A stretch of DNA of 64,000 bases from Maniola hyperantus (Eukaryota; Arthropoda; Insecta; Lepidoptera; Nymphalidae): positions 2,043,465 through 2,107,464 of the forward strand of contig NC_048541.1 in NCBI RefSeq assembly GCF_902806685.2, written 5' to 3'. Shown piece after piece: positions 19,541 to 30,033 of the stretch. Every line of letters starts with the position of its first letter. Position 1 is the stretch's first letter. The notes under the pieces are model-generated. The model saw only the letters and a program-made list of their open reading frames with translations. It was not told the DNA's origin and searched no databases. A program made the translations under genes and the position numbers.

Positions 19541-20249
19541 TATGCGAGTAATTACATAAACAATAGCATAGTATGCAAGTCTCTGATGATAATAATTAAT
19601 GCTTTCGAACTACAAAAGCCGATATTCGATTTTCAATGCAATTTGGATCACGTACCTAGATCTAGTACCTATATCTGAGTTGCACGAGTCACATTCATCT
19701 CAAACCGATACCTCTTGCTCCTCTTGTACAATACTGTTTCAGATATTAACAAATTTACTGAAAACTACACTCTATTTCATAAGCAGTAAGGTCCATTTTC
19801 TCATTATATCTGAATTCATAAAGCCAGTTAGTTGCATTGTTATTCACTTCAGCTCCTGGTAAATAGTCAGTTTTATTGTATGGTTGTTTCGCTGGTTCTG
19901 TTCAAATGGGGTTATTATAGGTGTTCCCTGATTTAATTTAATTATAAAGGTAAGTAGCTTAAACAAGAGGAAACAAAAGACGGTCTCTTAGTCTCGTCTA
20001 TCTCGCTGTTAAGGAAATGTAGTTTTATTCATAATGCGCTCAAAACAATAGCAGGCTCTCATTAAAATACTAACCAATCAAACTCAATGAAATTTTGTAG
20101 ATACATTATAGAAACTAAATAATAATATAGGAATGTCTGTGGTCTTCCAGGTTTTCCGTTAAAATATTCAGTTTCAAAATAACACATTTTAAAGAATTTA
20201 CATACCTACAAATATTTAAACCCATGTAACTTTGAAGTCTAACCATTGG

Positions 20250-20490
20250 CAGCGCACGCCTCGGAAACTCTCAAATGAGAGGTTTTTTTTCCGACCTAAT
20301 TCACATTATTTCAATTTCCCTAGAGATCTCTAATTTTTTGAGCATTGAACTGTACCGATAAACCTTCCTCTTGAATCACTCTATCTATTGGTGAAAACTG
20401 CATTAAAATCCGTTGCGTAGTTTAAAAGATCTACGCGTTCATACATACATACTAACAGACAGCGGGAAGCGACCTTATTTTATACTATGT
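20250..20490. repeat. Interspersed repeat K, copy 1
   Basis: GCGCACGCCTCGGAAACTCT and GGTGAAAACTGCATTAAAAT recur as a shorter, diverged copy at 21650-21850. Confidence 0.5.
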
Positions 20491-20594
20491 ATAGAAGAGA
20501 AAAATTGCGTAACGCCATCGCTAATCGAGACAAGTGACTAATTGCCGGTCATTTATCACTAGGTGGAGCACAACAAAGCCTCGGGCCCTCATTC

Positions 20595-21017
20595 TTAGGG
20601 TTCCGTACCTCAAAAGAAAAAACGGAACCCTTATAGGATCACTTTGTTGTCTGTCTGTCTGTCAAGAAACCTACAGGTTACTTCCCGTCGACCTAGAGTC
20701 ATGAAATTTGGCAAGTAGGTATGTCTTATAGCAGACATTCGGGGAAAAATCTGAAAACCGCAAATTTGTGGTTACATCACACAAAAAAAAATTAAATTGT
20801 GGTCATTAACTAATTATTAGGATTTTCAATTTTTAAAGCAAGATAACTTTATCAACTGGGGTATCATATGAAAGGTCTTCACCTATGCATTCTAAAACAG
20901 ATTTTTATTTATTTTTATGAATCATAGTTTTTGAATTATCGTGCAAAATGTCGAAAAAATACGACTGTAGTACGGAACACTCGTTGCGCGACCCTGGCTC
21001 GCACTTGGCCGGTTTTT
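20595..21017 (-). repeat. Repeat family D, near-complete copy
   Basis: TTAGGGTTCCGTACCTCAAA, (GTCT)n, ACTTGGCCGGTTTTTT end. Confidence 0.8.
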
Positions 21018-21876
21018 TATGATACAGTTTCCTTTGTGAAAGGAGAGCGTCGCTGGTCCATGAATGGAGAGGATTTGTTACAGTGTTTCCCACTTATCTT
21101 GAGAGACTTATCTTAGCAAATTCGTCCCTATTCACGTCTCGAAACTTTAAGCTAAGTTTCTACAAGTGATATTAAATTGCAGTTTGCAAGTGGGTACATT
21201 ATAAAGTCAACATAATACTGCATGCAGTACTATACTGGCTTATCTGTTATAACGGATTGTAGCAAACAATAACTGTTAAAAGCTTTTTACCGCTGCTTTG
21301 GTAGACGTTTTTAAGCTTTTGGGTTGGAATGGATTTTCGTATCAATTGACATCAAAGGCGAGTACCTTCGATTTGCTGATGACAATATATTATTACCTAC
21401 CTACCTAAAGAAATTCTGGAAAATTTAATTATGCAATGCTCAGTGACCTTAGCATAGTTTTTCAACAGTTAGGCTTAAAAATGAACATATTATAAGGAAG
21501 ACGAAAATCATGTCTTACGCTCATAACTACCTACCTACTTTTGTCTTTATTACCTACCCTTTTCAATAGACTACTTAATTTAATAATTAAAAGTTTAGTT
21601 ATACAAACAACATGAAATTTAATTGTTTTCGTGTAGGTAACTAAATATTTACGTAGCGCACGCCACAGAAGCTCTCAAATGAGATGATAGGATAGGTTCA
21701 CAATTTGAATATCATCATAAATCATAATTCATTGCAGCAGTTTATTTTTGAAAAAATGATCGTAAATTTTAACCTTCCTATAAAATCCCTATCTTTGGTG
21801 AAAGCCGTATGAAAGTTCAGTACAGAATATAGCCCGAACAAACATAAACTCAGCGTGCTTTAATATATACTACTAA
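21018..21876. other. No gene; AT-rich with repeat K remnant
   Basis: Nothing identified except the repeat K copy at 21650-21850. Confidence 0.5.
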
Positions 21877-22093
21877 CTAACTTATGCTCGCGACTTCGTC
21901 CGCATGGACTACTTTAATTGCAAATCCCCTATTTCACCCCCTTAGGGTTGAATTTTCAAAAATCCTTTCTTAGCGGATGCCTACTTCATAACAGCTATCT
22001 GCATGCCTTTCAGCCCGATCCGTCCAGTAGTTTGAGCTGTGCGTTGATAGATCAGTCTGTCAGTCAGTCACCTTTTCATTTTATATATTTAGA
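21877..22093 (-). mobile_element. Helitron-like element (type 2)
   Basis: Ends CTAA instead of CTAG at 21877 (still a CTRR end), TC end at 22093, (TCAG)n inside. Confidence 0.8.
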
Positions 22094-22159
22094 TAAATGC
22101 ATGCATTCCTAAATCGTGGTGATGTCACGGGATTTTTAAAGAATCATGCGTTTTAATGT

Positions 22160-22298
22160 TTTTACGAAATTTGTTACTGAGATATCTTGCATCTCAGGGA
22201 CGGGCTACAGCGGATAGGCTACTTATATCCTGGAAAATCAAAAGTTCCCACGGGTTTCAACCTAAAACCACGCGGGCGAAGCCGCGGGCATCAGCTAG
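22160..22298 (+). mobile_element. Helitron-like type 1, 3' half
   Basis: CCTGGAAAATCAAAAGTTCC, CGGGCGAAGCCGCGGGCATC and CTAG at 22298; the 5' half is lost. Bases 22299-22748 are AT-rich with a weak Helitron-like stretch near 22490-22660. Confidence 0.7.
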
Positions 22299-22868
22299 CT
22301 TTTAATAAAGGTACGTAGTGAAGTATAAATTATTATTTGAATACGTAAAATAAATACAGGTTAAGCGAAAACTTTTCCCCGCGATTTCATCCCTTATTTT
22401 CTTAGTGGGGGTCCTAGAGAAAACGTTACAAGCTGTACGTTAATAATAATATTTATGTCAGTCAGTCAGTTTCCCGTTTTATACCTACACTGGCTTTTGC
22501 TCGCAACTTCAACCGTGGTACATAATATGTAATTTAAAGCCTATGTTACTTCTGAATAAAGCAGCTTTCTAATGATGAAAGAATCATTAAAATCGGTTTA
22601 GCAGTTACAGAGTACTAGAGTAGTAGAGAGATTACAAACAAACAAACAAATCTTTCCTCTTTAGCATAGATATTTATTATTATTATATTATTATTCTTTA
22701 TTATAGTGGATATTATAAATTAAACAATTATTATAATTTTACAATATAGAAACCCCGTTGGGGCACAGCAATTTTAGTAGGGAGACGGCGTTTATTAATC
22801 GTCTTAGATTTAAGGTTAGAGTGGTCTAACTAAGGGATCATTATTTATCTTTATGATTCTCAGGTTAA

Positions 22869-23103
22869 TCTAAATATATAAAAGGAAAAGGTGACTGACT
22901 GACTGACTGACTGACTGACTGACTGATCTATCAAGGCACAGCTCAAACTACTGGACAGATTGGGTCGAAATTTGGCATGCAGATAGCTATTATGACGTAG
23001 GCATCCGCTAAGAAAGGATTTTTGAAATCCAACCCTTAAGGGGGTGAAAGAAGGGTTTGAAATTTGTGAAGTCCACCCGGACGAAGTCGGGAGCATAAGC
23101 TAG
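22869..23103 (+). mobile_element. Helitron-like element (type 2), intact copy
   Basis: TCTAAATATATAAAAGGAAA after A, an expanded (GACT)n tract, GACGAAGTCGGGAGCATAAG, CTAG before T. Confidence 0.85.
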
Positions 23104-23975
23104 TTAAATATATTATGTTAGCAATTACAATACTATTAGACTAAACTATCATTAAAATAATTTCAAAATAGCCCGCTTCCCAGTTGTCAACCTGAATAAT
23201 AACTACCTACCTATTACACAATAATTATTACGACTTTATAATAAGTAAGTAATAGAGGATATTATATATTAATAATTACTGATAATTATATGCTCCAGCA
23301 TTACGTAGGGATAAAATTAATATAATTACTATTAATATACCTACCAATAATTATACCTAATTTAAATTTTTAATAACAAGATACTTATAACATTTTTTAA
23401 ATAATATAGCCCAGCATTTTGAAGTAAATTTAGTAAACTTTTTATTTTGAGCAATACCTACATCTATCTCAAGCCAAAAAAAATATTAGTTGAAATTTTG
23501 GCTGGTTTTTTTAATATTTAAAAATACTATTCCGATGGAAATGATTTTCTACACAAAGTTTAATATACAATATATCGAAATTTTGATTTGTTTATGAGAT
23601 TTATTGAAAAACCAAAAGGGCTGGTTTTTCACCCCTATCTTCAATTTCCAGTTTCCACCCTCTTATTTAATAGCACTCCGCGGTTTTCCTGCAATATAAA
23701 CCCGGAAACGTCTTAGGTCCTTTCTTTAAGACATGACCATAGCCTAAAAGCTGAATTTCTTTATCACTCTTATGTCTAGAATCTAGATAATATCGTCTAT
23801 CTGCCCGTATATGTGTCCGCGCATCTTTCTTCCGATTGAGTTGAAATTTTGTATAGTTGTTGTTGATACTTGCAGGAAGGTTTCTGATATAGTAATTAGT
23901 GGGTACCATCAACGTACGGATAGCAATTAGTACCCATGCTGGGCAAAAAATAGTAAATTATAAAAATAAGACGAC
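23104..23975. other. No gene; AT-rich, low complexity
   Basis: Many TAATTATT runs; no repeat family or open frame I can support. It precedes the candidate promoter-proximal exon. Confidence 0.5.
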
Positions 23976-24125
23976 TTACCTAAAAGTCCTAATTTTCATA
24001 GACGTAACATAACACACACATGAACAAAATCACACACTAACGCGGCCTGAGCGCGCAAGCTTTGCCCACCTACTGAAAGGCCTGTATGCGCCGGCGCAAC
24101 ATCAATAGTTCCGTTGCTGAACTAA
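23976..24125 (-). promoter_or_regulatory. Candidate promoter-proximal 5' exon of the elongase gene
   Basis: On the minus strand a CpG-containing, GC-richer patch (with GCGCCGGCGC and GCGCGCTCAGG) ends in a strong donor, TTTTAG|GTAAGT, at 23976-23975. It holds no repeat I recognise and sits in an AT-rich stretch upstream of the elongase. All ATGs in it meet a stop or give the wrong phase for the exon at 14205, so it would be untranslated and a coding first exon is still required. Confidence 0.25.
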
Positions 24126-24374
24126 AACGGCGCTAAGTGCAAAATAAAAAGTTTTGAGGAAAATTAAGTAGGGTGAAAAACGACGAAAAATATTATACAT
24201 AATATATTTGAGTTATAAAGGTGTAAAAATAAATTCCCAATAAAATAAGTAGCTTTTTCATTGCTTTAAAAAACTAGTTATTTTACATTATTTCAGCTGT
24301 TAATTTAACATTTAAGTTTAAAAAGCAGTTTTTAATTATCAATTTTTAAACCGATGAGAGGTATGTGCCAAGTA

Positions 24375-24855
24375 AGCCCGCTTCCATCTTAGACTGCATC
24401 ATCACTTACCATCAGGTAAGATCGCAGCCAAGGGCTAACTTACCTATCAGAATAAAAACCGGCCAAGTGGCAGTCAGACTCGCGCACTACAATCGTATTT
24501 TATCGTCATTTTTCTATTATTCCTAAAAATAAATACAAATCTGTTATAGAATATACAAGTTAATCCCTTTCATACGATACCCCACTTGGTAGGTATACTT
24601 AGTCATCTTACTTTGAAAGTTGAAAATAGCAATATTTTTTCATGAACACATTTTAATTTTTTTTTCTTGTGATGTAACCACAAATTCAAGGTTTTCAGAT
24701 TTTCCCCCTCATGTCTGCTAAAGACCTACCTTCCTGCCAAATTTTATGATTCTTGGTAACGGAAAGTACCCTATAAGGTTTCTTGACAGACAGACAGGTA
24801 ACGAAGTGATCCTACAAGGGTTCCTTTTTCCTTTTGAGGTACGGAACCCTAAAAA
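24375..24855 (+). repeat. SINE C 3' end followed by repeat family D
   Basis: SINE C scrap 24375-24462 abuts a near-complete family D copy 24463-24855 ending TACGGAACCCTAAAAA. Bases 24856-25114 show nothing. Confidence 0.75.
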
Positions 24856-25114
24856 ATAAAAAATCGCCAATGTGTGACTTAACCCCGTTTTAGATACCGA
24901 ACGGAAGAGTTACATGGCTACATTTTATGGGGGTTTGCACTTTACACACTTGTTACGTCATTTAGCGTCACTTTCTGATTGTTCTACGGAACCGATGCGA
25001 AAAGGTGTGTACTTAACTTGTTTGGTTTGCTTAGCATAAATAAACTATCCGTAAAGTTTTGAGTAAACAAACTCAAAACTTAACCATTATTAATAATATA
25101 AACCTATAGTCGCG

Positions 25115-25310
25115 ATAAGTTGGAGGTTTATACTTGCTTTAACGGTGAAGGAAAACATCGTGAGGAAATCTGTATGCCTGAGAGTTCTCCATAATGAGTG
25201 ACCAATGTTGTGTGAAGTCTGCCAATTTGCTAGCGTGGCGGACTATAGCCTAAAATCTTTTTCATTCCGTGAGACCTGTTCTCACTAGTGGATGATGATG
25301 ATGATGATAA
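25115..25310 (+). mobile_element. SINE B, 5' truncated
   Basis: GAAAACATCGTGAGGAAATC, GAGAGTTCTCCATAATG, tail GATGATGATGATGATGAT. Confidence 0.75.
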
Positions 25311-25382
25311 GTATAAACCTTATGTTCATATTCATAGGCTCTTCCTAAAATTTAAGTATTTGCATACATGTAAAGCGATCAA

Positions 25383-25943
25383 TTTGGTGTTGAGGAAAAA
25401 GAACAGAATTACGAAGATTTACATAATAATTTCCTCGAGATATTCAATAATAATATGAAAATAGATTGTACTAGTCTCGAAATACAATATATCAAAAGAA
25501 TTGGTAAAAAATGCGATAAACCTAGACCTGTTGTCGTTAAACTTTCTACATTCAAAAGAAAAATTGAAATTATACGTAATAAAAAAACACTTGAACAGTT
25601 GAATTACTATATAAAAGAAGACTACCCATTAAAAATTTTACAAAAAAGAAAAGAACTTCAAGAAATGGCGAAGGAAGAACGAGAAAAAGGCAAAAAAGTA
25701 ATAATCAAATATGATAAGTTAATTGTCGTTCCACAAAAAGAGACAAGTGAAAATACAAAACGAGGGAATAAACGCAATCTTTCTGAAACCCCTCCCGATA
25801 AGCATAGCAAATTTACAAGGAAACCAAAAAAGACGTCCCAAAACCAAAAAAATAGCACCTTGACATCTTACTGGACCAACATAGACACCCCAAACAATCA
25901 AAACGAAAAATGCAAGAATCCAGAGCCTACAGCAACACCTTAA
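25383..25943 (+). CDS. LINE ORF1-type nucleic-acid-binding protein, N-terminally truncated
   Basis: Open without a stop from the insertion point to TAA at 25943; the first ATG is at 25455 (162 residues). Before it the frame reads EEKEQNYEDLHNNFLEIF. The visible order is an RRM-like core (LEIQYIKRIGKK then KPRPVVVKLSTFKRKIEIIR), then the conserved YPLKILQKRKELQEMAKEER and GKKVIIKYDKLIV of ORF1 C-terminal domains, then a basic Asn/Lys/Thr-rich tail. The family binds element RNA as a chaperone. The intact frame suggests a recent insertion. It is element-borne, not a host gene. Confidence 0.7.
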   Translation, partial: FGVEEKEQNYEDLHNNFLEIFNNNMKIDCTSLEIQYIKRIGKKCDKPRPVVVKLSTFKRKIEIIRNKKTLEQLNYYIKEDYPLKILQKRKELQEMAKEEREKGKKVIIKYDKLIVVPQKETSENTKRGNKRNLSETPPDKHSKFTRKPKKTSQNQKNSTLTSYWTNIDTPNNQNEKCKNPEPTATP

Positions 25944-26739
25944 CATAATGTATAAACAGAGTTATCTAATAAACATAAAACTTACAACCTAAGGTGCCTC
26001 CTCCTCCTCCAAGACGGCCGGTCACCGTGGAGGAGTACGACCGCAACCCCCCCGGTTCTAATATATTAATCACTATCACTCAAAATACATATATACATAA
26101 ATATTTATGATAAATGCATATATAATATATTTACATATGTTAAAAACAGGTATTATTTACATAATTAAGCAATACTTACCTACGAAAGGCTATTAAGATA
26201 TTTACTAATGTGTGAAAGGCTATGATGATACTAATGTGACTCGTGAAGAATCCAAGGAAGAAAAATATAAAAAGAATTTACCTAACTAATTTATATAATT
26301 ATTATGGAATTTTCAAGATTTTGCTTTTAGGAAATATAGAAAATAAAGACAGAACCGGGGGGAGGCCTTATACCCAAATATGGGATCCTTATCTGGACTG
26401 AATAGTGAATACCTATCTACTAAATACTACTACTAAATAAATAGATAATTAGGCAATAGTAATTAGCAATAGATATAAATGTAGGTATATACTAGTTTAA
26501 AACTTCTGTAAACTAACAGTTTTACTAACCGACACTGCACATAACATTATATTATACCTAACATGTAAACCTCATAAACGCATACACATACAAATGTCAA
26601 AACATATAATATACTAAACACATATTAACAAAACTAACATAAAGGTAAAAATTGTAAAATAATTAACTAGATAGTTGTAAGAAAGCTTATTGTAATTTTA
26701 AAGATAAGGAAAATAAATAAAGGCTTAATAATAATAATA
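25383..26739 (+). mobile_element. ORF1-only LINE derivative with 11-bp target duplication
   Basis: The direct repeat AAAGCGATCAA flanks it at 25372-25382 and 26740-26750. It opens inside an ORF1 frame (25383-25943), continues with about 800 bp of non-coding sequence, and ends in AATAATAATAATAA. No endonuclease or reverse-transcriptase coding is present, although in a normal LINE ORF2 would lie between ORF1 and the 3' end. It therefore resembles the 'half-LINE' arrangement; an internal deletion before or after insertion is the alternative. Confidence 0.75.
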
Positions 26740-26773
26740 AAAGCGATCAAATTAGGTATGATCCTTTTTTTTC

Positions 26774-26850
26774 ATTTAACGGTGAAAGAAAACATCGTGA
26801 GGAAATCTACATGGCTGAGTGTTCTCCATAATGTTCTCAAAGTGTGTGAA
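26774..26850 (+). mobile_element. SINE B fragment
   Basis: TTAACGGTGAAAGAAAACAT and GTTCTCCATAATGTTCTCAA, immediately after the LINE derivative. Confidence 0.65.
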
Positions 26851-26904
26851 ACGTAAAATCTCACGGTTCTTGGACAAAGCTCGCGTCAATCGTATATCTT
26901 AACT

Positions 26905-27010
26905 AGCTGAGGCCCGCGACGTCGTCCGCGTGGAATTCGGTTTTTTAAAAATCTATGGGATTTATAAAAACCTAAATCCACGCGGACGAAGTCGCGGGCA
27001 TCGTCTTATT
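26905..27010. mobile_element. Two Helitron 3' ends joined tail to tail
   Basis: Left CTAGCTGAGGCCCGCGACGT and right CCACGCGGACGAAGTCGCGG are inverted; each carries a 3' hairpin pointing outwards around about 40 bp. Confidence 0.65.
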
Positions 27011-27279
27011 ATATAGATTAACAAACAAATACACAAACACGCTTAAAAATCACAATTTCGTTATTCGTGACACTTCCGTTTCGTGAACGTGTAATAAGGT
27101 TATGTAATACGTAATTACTATCGTATGCTATAAGATACCTTTAATCTTATGCTATACAAGTGTAATTTACTCGGCGTTATTTAACGGTCGCATGCTCCAC
27201 ATTTATTTTGCTGTGGATGAAAGTGAAACACGAAAGTTAAGAATTTCAAGTTAATTATAATATTAATAATTAAAACTTT

Positions 27280-27765
27280 CCCGTACAAACTTTCATCCCC
27301 TATTTCACCACCCTTATGGGCGAATTTATTAAAAATCCTGAAACACGTATTTCCTCATTTGTGACCGAAAACCCAAACACCAATCTTCATGCAAATAACT
27401 TGACAAATGACGGACTTTCATACAAACTTCCATCCCCCATTTAACCCACTTAGGGGTGGAATTTCGAAAAATCCTTTCTTAGTAGTTAGTAGATACCTAC
27501 TCTTTACAAAGAATAGACCCTCCAAATTTCATGTCTTTAGGACCAGCGGTTTAGTCTGTGCGTTGATTTCACATACAAACTTTCATCCCCTATTTTACCA
27601 CTCTTAGGGGTGGAATTTCGAAAAATCCTTTCTTAGTGGATACCTACTCTTTACAAAGAATAGACCCTCCAAATTTCATGTCTTTAGGTCCAGCGGTTTA
27701 TGCTGTGCGTTGATATCTATGTCAGTCAGTCAGTCAGGACTTTGAATTTTATATATATAGATATA
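27280..27765 (-). mobile_element. Helitron-like type 4 with internal duplication
   Basis: CAAACTTTCATCCCCTATTT, GGTGGAATTTCGAAAAATCC and GACCCTCCAAATTTCATGTC occur twice (27420-27570 and 27570-27720). (TCAG)n and TTTTATATATATAGA mark the end. Relative: 49291-49632. Confidence 0.65.
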
Positions 27766-27884
27766 CCATACCTATTACAAGAAATAATTTATTACAAGTA
27801 TCGGATTTATGAATATAATTGGATATATACCCGCGACTTCATCCATGTAGACTATAAGGTTCATCGTAATCTTCATCTTCAGTT

Positions 27885-28150
27885 TAAGTGCGGAAACCAG
27901 CCCAGAGCTAGTTTCCGCACTTGAAGGTTTCCATCTGTTGTGCTTGCATTGCCCATCCCCGCCTAATTCTTCACTCCAGTCATCCAAGCTCGCTCCAGGA
28001 GTCGAGTAGACCACCCAGGTTGTTGAGGGCTTCATGAGGTTTGGTTAGGGATCTCAAATTGCGCTCGCATTGTTCTGCTACGCCCGTGCAGTCTAGGAGC
28101 ACGTGCTTCGGTGTTTCATCTTCGGAGAATCCAGCCTCATTCCTTATTAA
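27885..28150 (-). mobile_element. LINE C-terminal fragment
   Basis: Minus strand: GFSEDETPKHVLLDCTGVAE, KPHEALNNLGGLLDSWSELG; homologous to the plus-strand fragment at 14995. Confidence 0.7.
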
Positions 28151-28369
28151 AATTATTAAATTAAAAAAAAAAAAAAAGGAAATCATTGAGTAAAATTTTG
28201 AGCTTTCTAGGTCCAAAGGTTTGCGCAGGGATGTGTCAGTCAGTGAGTTAGCATTTTGTTTTAATATTTAAATTATAGATATGGAATAACCATTAGTTAT
28301 AAAAGTCATAGAGCAAAATAAGAAGAAGAACCATTCGTCTATAATGATGTTTAAAAAAAATTTAAAAAA

Positions 28370-28560
28370 CCGACTTCCATAACCACTACAAAGTAAAAAA
28401 TAATTTTTGTTTCTGCAATATGTGTATGTACATAATATTATGTTGAAGTCGGGCGAGCTTACGCTTTGATTTCTAGTGTCTGTTATTATCCTCGCCCGAC
28501 TTCATACATACATAGTACATACACGCGTAGAAACAAAAATTATTTTTTAGTCGGTTAAAA
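28370..28560. mobile_element. MITE with ACCGACTTC ends
   Basis: AAATAATTTTTGTTTCT near the left and AGAAACAAAAATTATTTTTT at the right are inverted; internally GAAGTCGGGCGAGC pairs with CGCCCGACTTC. A second copy is at 61672-61945. Confidence 0.7.
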
Positions 28561-28847
28561 AGAGTAAGTAAGTAGTCCTATTTTACTTTTTATTTTTTTG
28601 TACAATTTTTCCTTCTCGATTTCCCATCGTTTTAGAAACCATATTCAGAATCGAGGAAGTTCGTTTTCACAATATTGACTAATTCTAGAGAAACATAGTC
28701 GACGGACATAATGTTGTTTAACAAACACACCTATAACTTACTACACTTGAAGGAAGAAGGAACTTTATTAGTATGCAGTCCTTATTTTCTCTCATTGGTT
28801 CTTGATTTTCAGGTACCTACGCACTCTTAAATAGTATCCAATAGAGT

Positions 28848-29060
28848 GAGAGCCCGCAAGAGCCAGACCTTCGTTATTTTATAAAAGCTGAAAGTTTCTC
28901 AGCGTATTGTCCCCAACGCAAGGAGGAACGATCAGCGTCTATGAAGTTTGGATCATGGTGGCTTTGGGAGATGGCAGGTAACAAAGGCGTAAAAAAATCT
29001 TACGTCAAAGTACAAAGTGTGATATTTTTATAATTTTCTTCGGAATAGTTTTAGGAATCA
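28848..29060 (+). mobile_element. MITE family L, half copy
   Basis: GAGCCAGACCTTCGTTATTT, AAAGCTGAAAGTTTCTCAGC and GGAGGAACGATCAGCG match one arm of the element at 33647-34035. Confidence 0.65.
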
Positions 29061-29127
29061 CGTCGTGTATTGCCAGATATTTAGAGGCATGGCAATCCCT
29101 TGCCAGACAACTTTAAATTTTAATAAT

Positions 29128-29300
29128 TAAACTGGAACGCTAAATCGTTTGACGTCACGGCTTTGTCGTCAGGGCGGTAACTAGCCACGGCTGAAGCCTT
29201 CCACCAGGCCAGACCAGAGACAAATTAGACATTTTAAATTCTCAAAATTCCACTGCCGGAAATCGAACCCGGGACATCTCACTGGGACGGTTTCACATTT
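29128..29300 (-). mobile_element. SINE C, 5' half
   Basis: GGAACGCTAAATCGTTTGAC, GGTAACTAGCCACGGCTGAA, and GAAATCGAACCCGGGA, the reverse of a tRNA B box. Confidence 0.7.
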
Positions 29301-29720
29301 ATAAAATGGGAGCACTTCTCTTATAGGGTCAGGTGGTAAACAGTGGCCCAGTAGTACACAGTGCACCACCACTCATATCTCAAAAACGCGACGTTGCAAA
29401 ACCGTACTGCAAACGCGAAACAATTTGCCTTCTACCACCTCCCGCACTCCCCAGTCGACGGCGCTCTCCCGCCCGTAACAGTGGCACAGTGTATGGTTTT
29501 GTCCTTGAAGCCAAAAAAAGTAAGTACACGTGTTTTCATTTATTTTCTTTCTAGAATCGTTGTATATTTAGTAACATTATATTGGACTGTTTCCATGTGT
29601 AAAGTAATTGTTCCTTAATAACTTAGATATATAAATATCCTTTGAATTTGGTATGTTTAATAGTTATGTAACCTTAAAGGTTAGAAAGTGGTGTCTGCAC
29701 ACAGTGGCTCAAAACCGTAG

Positions 29721-29752
29721 GGTACACAGTGAACCATGGTTCACTGTGTACC
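29721..29752. repeat. Perfect 32-bp palindrome
   Basis: Two 16-bp arms, GGTACACAGTGAACCA and its exact complement, with no spacer; the same sequence as the element's terminal and subterminal motif. Confidence 0.95.
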
Positions 29753-29880
29753 AATCACTTTGTTCATTATGTCCGATACAATTTATGCATTAACTTTCAA
29801 CTGTGATTGTTATGAACAAAAAAAGGCGTTAATAGAAGATCTAATACTTAATATAATAATAGTAATCTTTTTGTTTTAGA

Positions 29881-30033
29881 ATGTGTCGAACTACAGTAAA
29901 ATATCGAAAAATTGGCGGACATGATGCAAAAGACATGAAAAAAGCTGTAGATCTTGTAAAGAACGGAATGAGTATACACAAAGCAGCACAAGAATGTAAT
30001 TTAAAATATTCAACTATGAGAAGATTTATGTGA
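29881..30033 (+). CDS. 50-residue pipsqueak-type helix-turn-helix protein in the pogo-like element
   Basis: ATG follows one base after a good acceptor (TTTTTGTTTTAG at 29879). The product runs MCRTTVKYRKIGGHDAKDMK, KAVDLVKNGMSIHKAAQECN, LKYSTMRRFM and stops. This is the whole psq HTH domain: D-x-x-D-M-x-x-A, the turn NGMSIHKAA, and recognition helix region LKYSTMRR. Autonomous relatives have 400 or more residues with a DDE domain. An upstream spliced exon (donor AAAAAAA|GTAAGT at 29519) does not continue this frame, so the product would be the DNA-binding domain alone. It may act on the repeated motif around it; untested. Confidence 0.55.
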   Translation: MCRTTVKYRKIGGHDAKDMKKAVDLVKNGMSIHKAAQECNLKYSTMRRFM

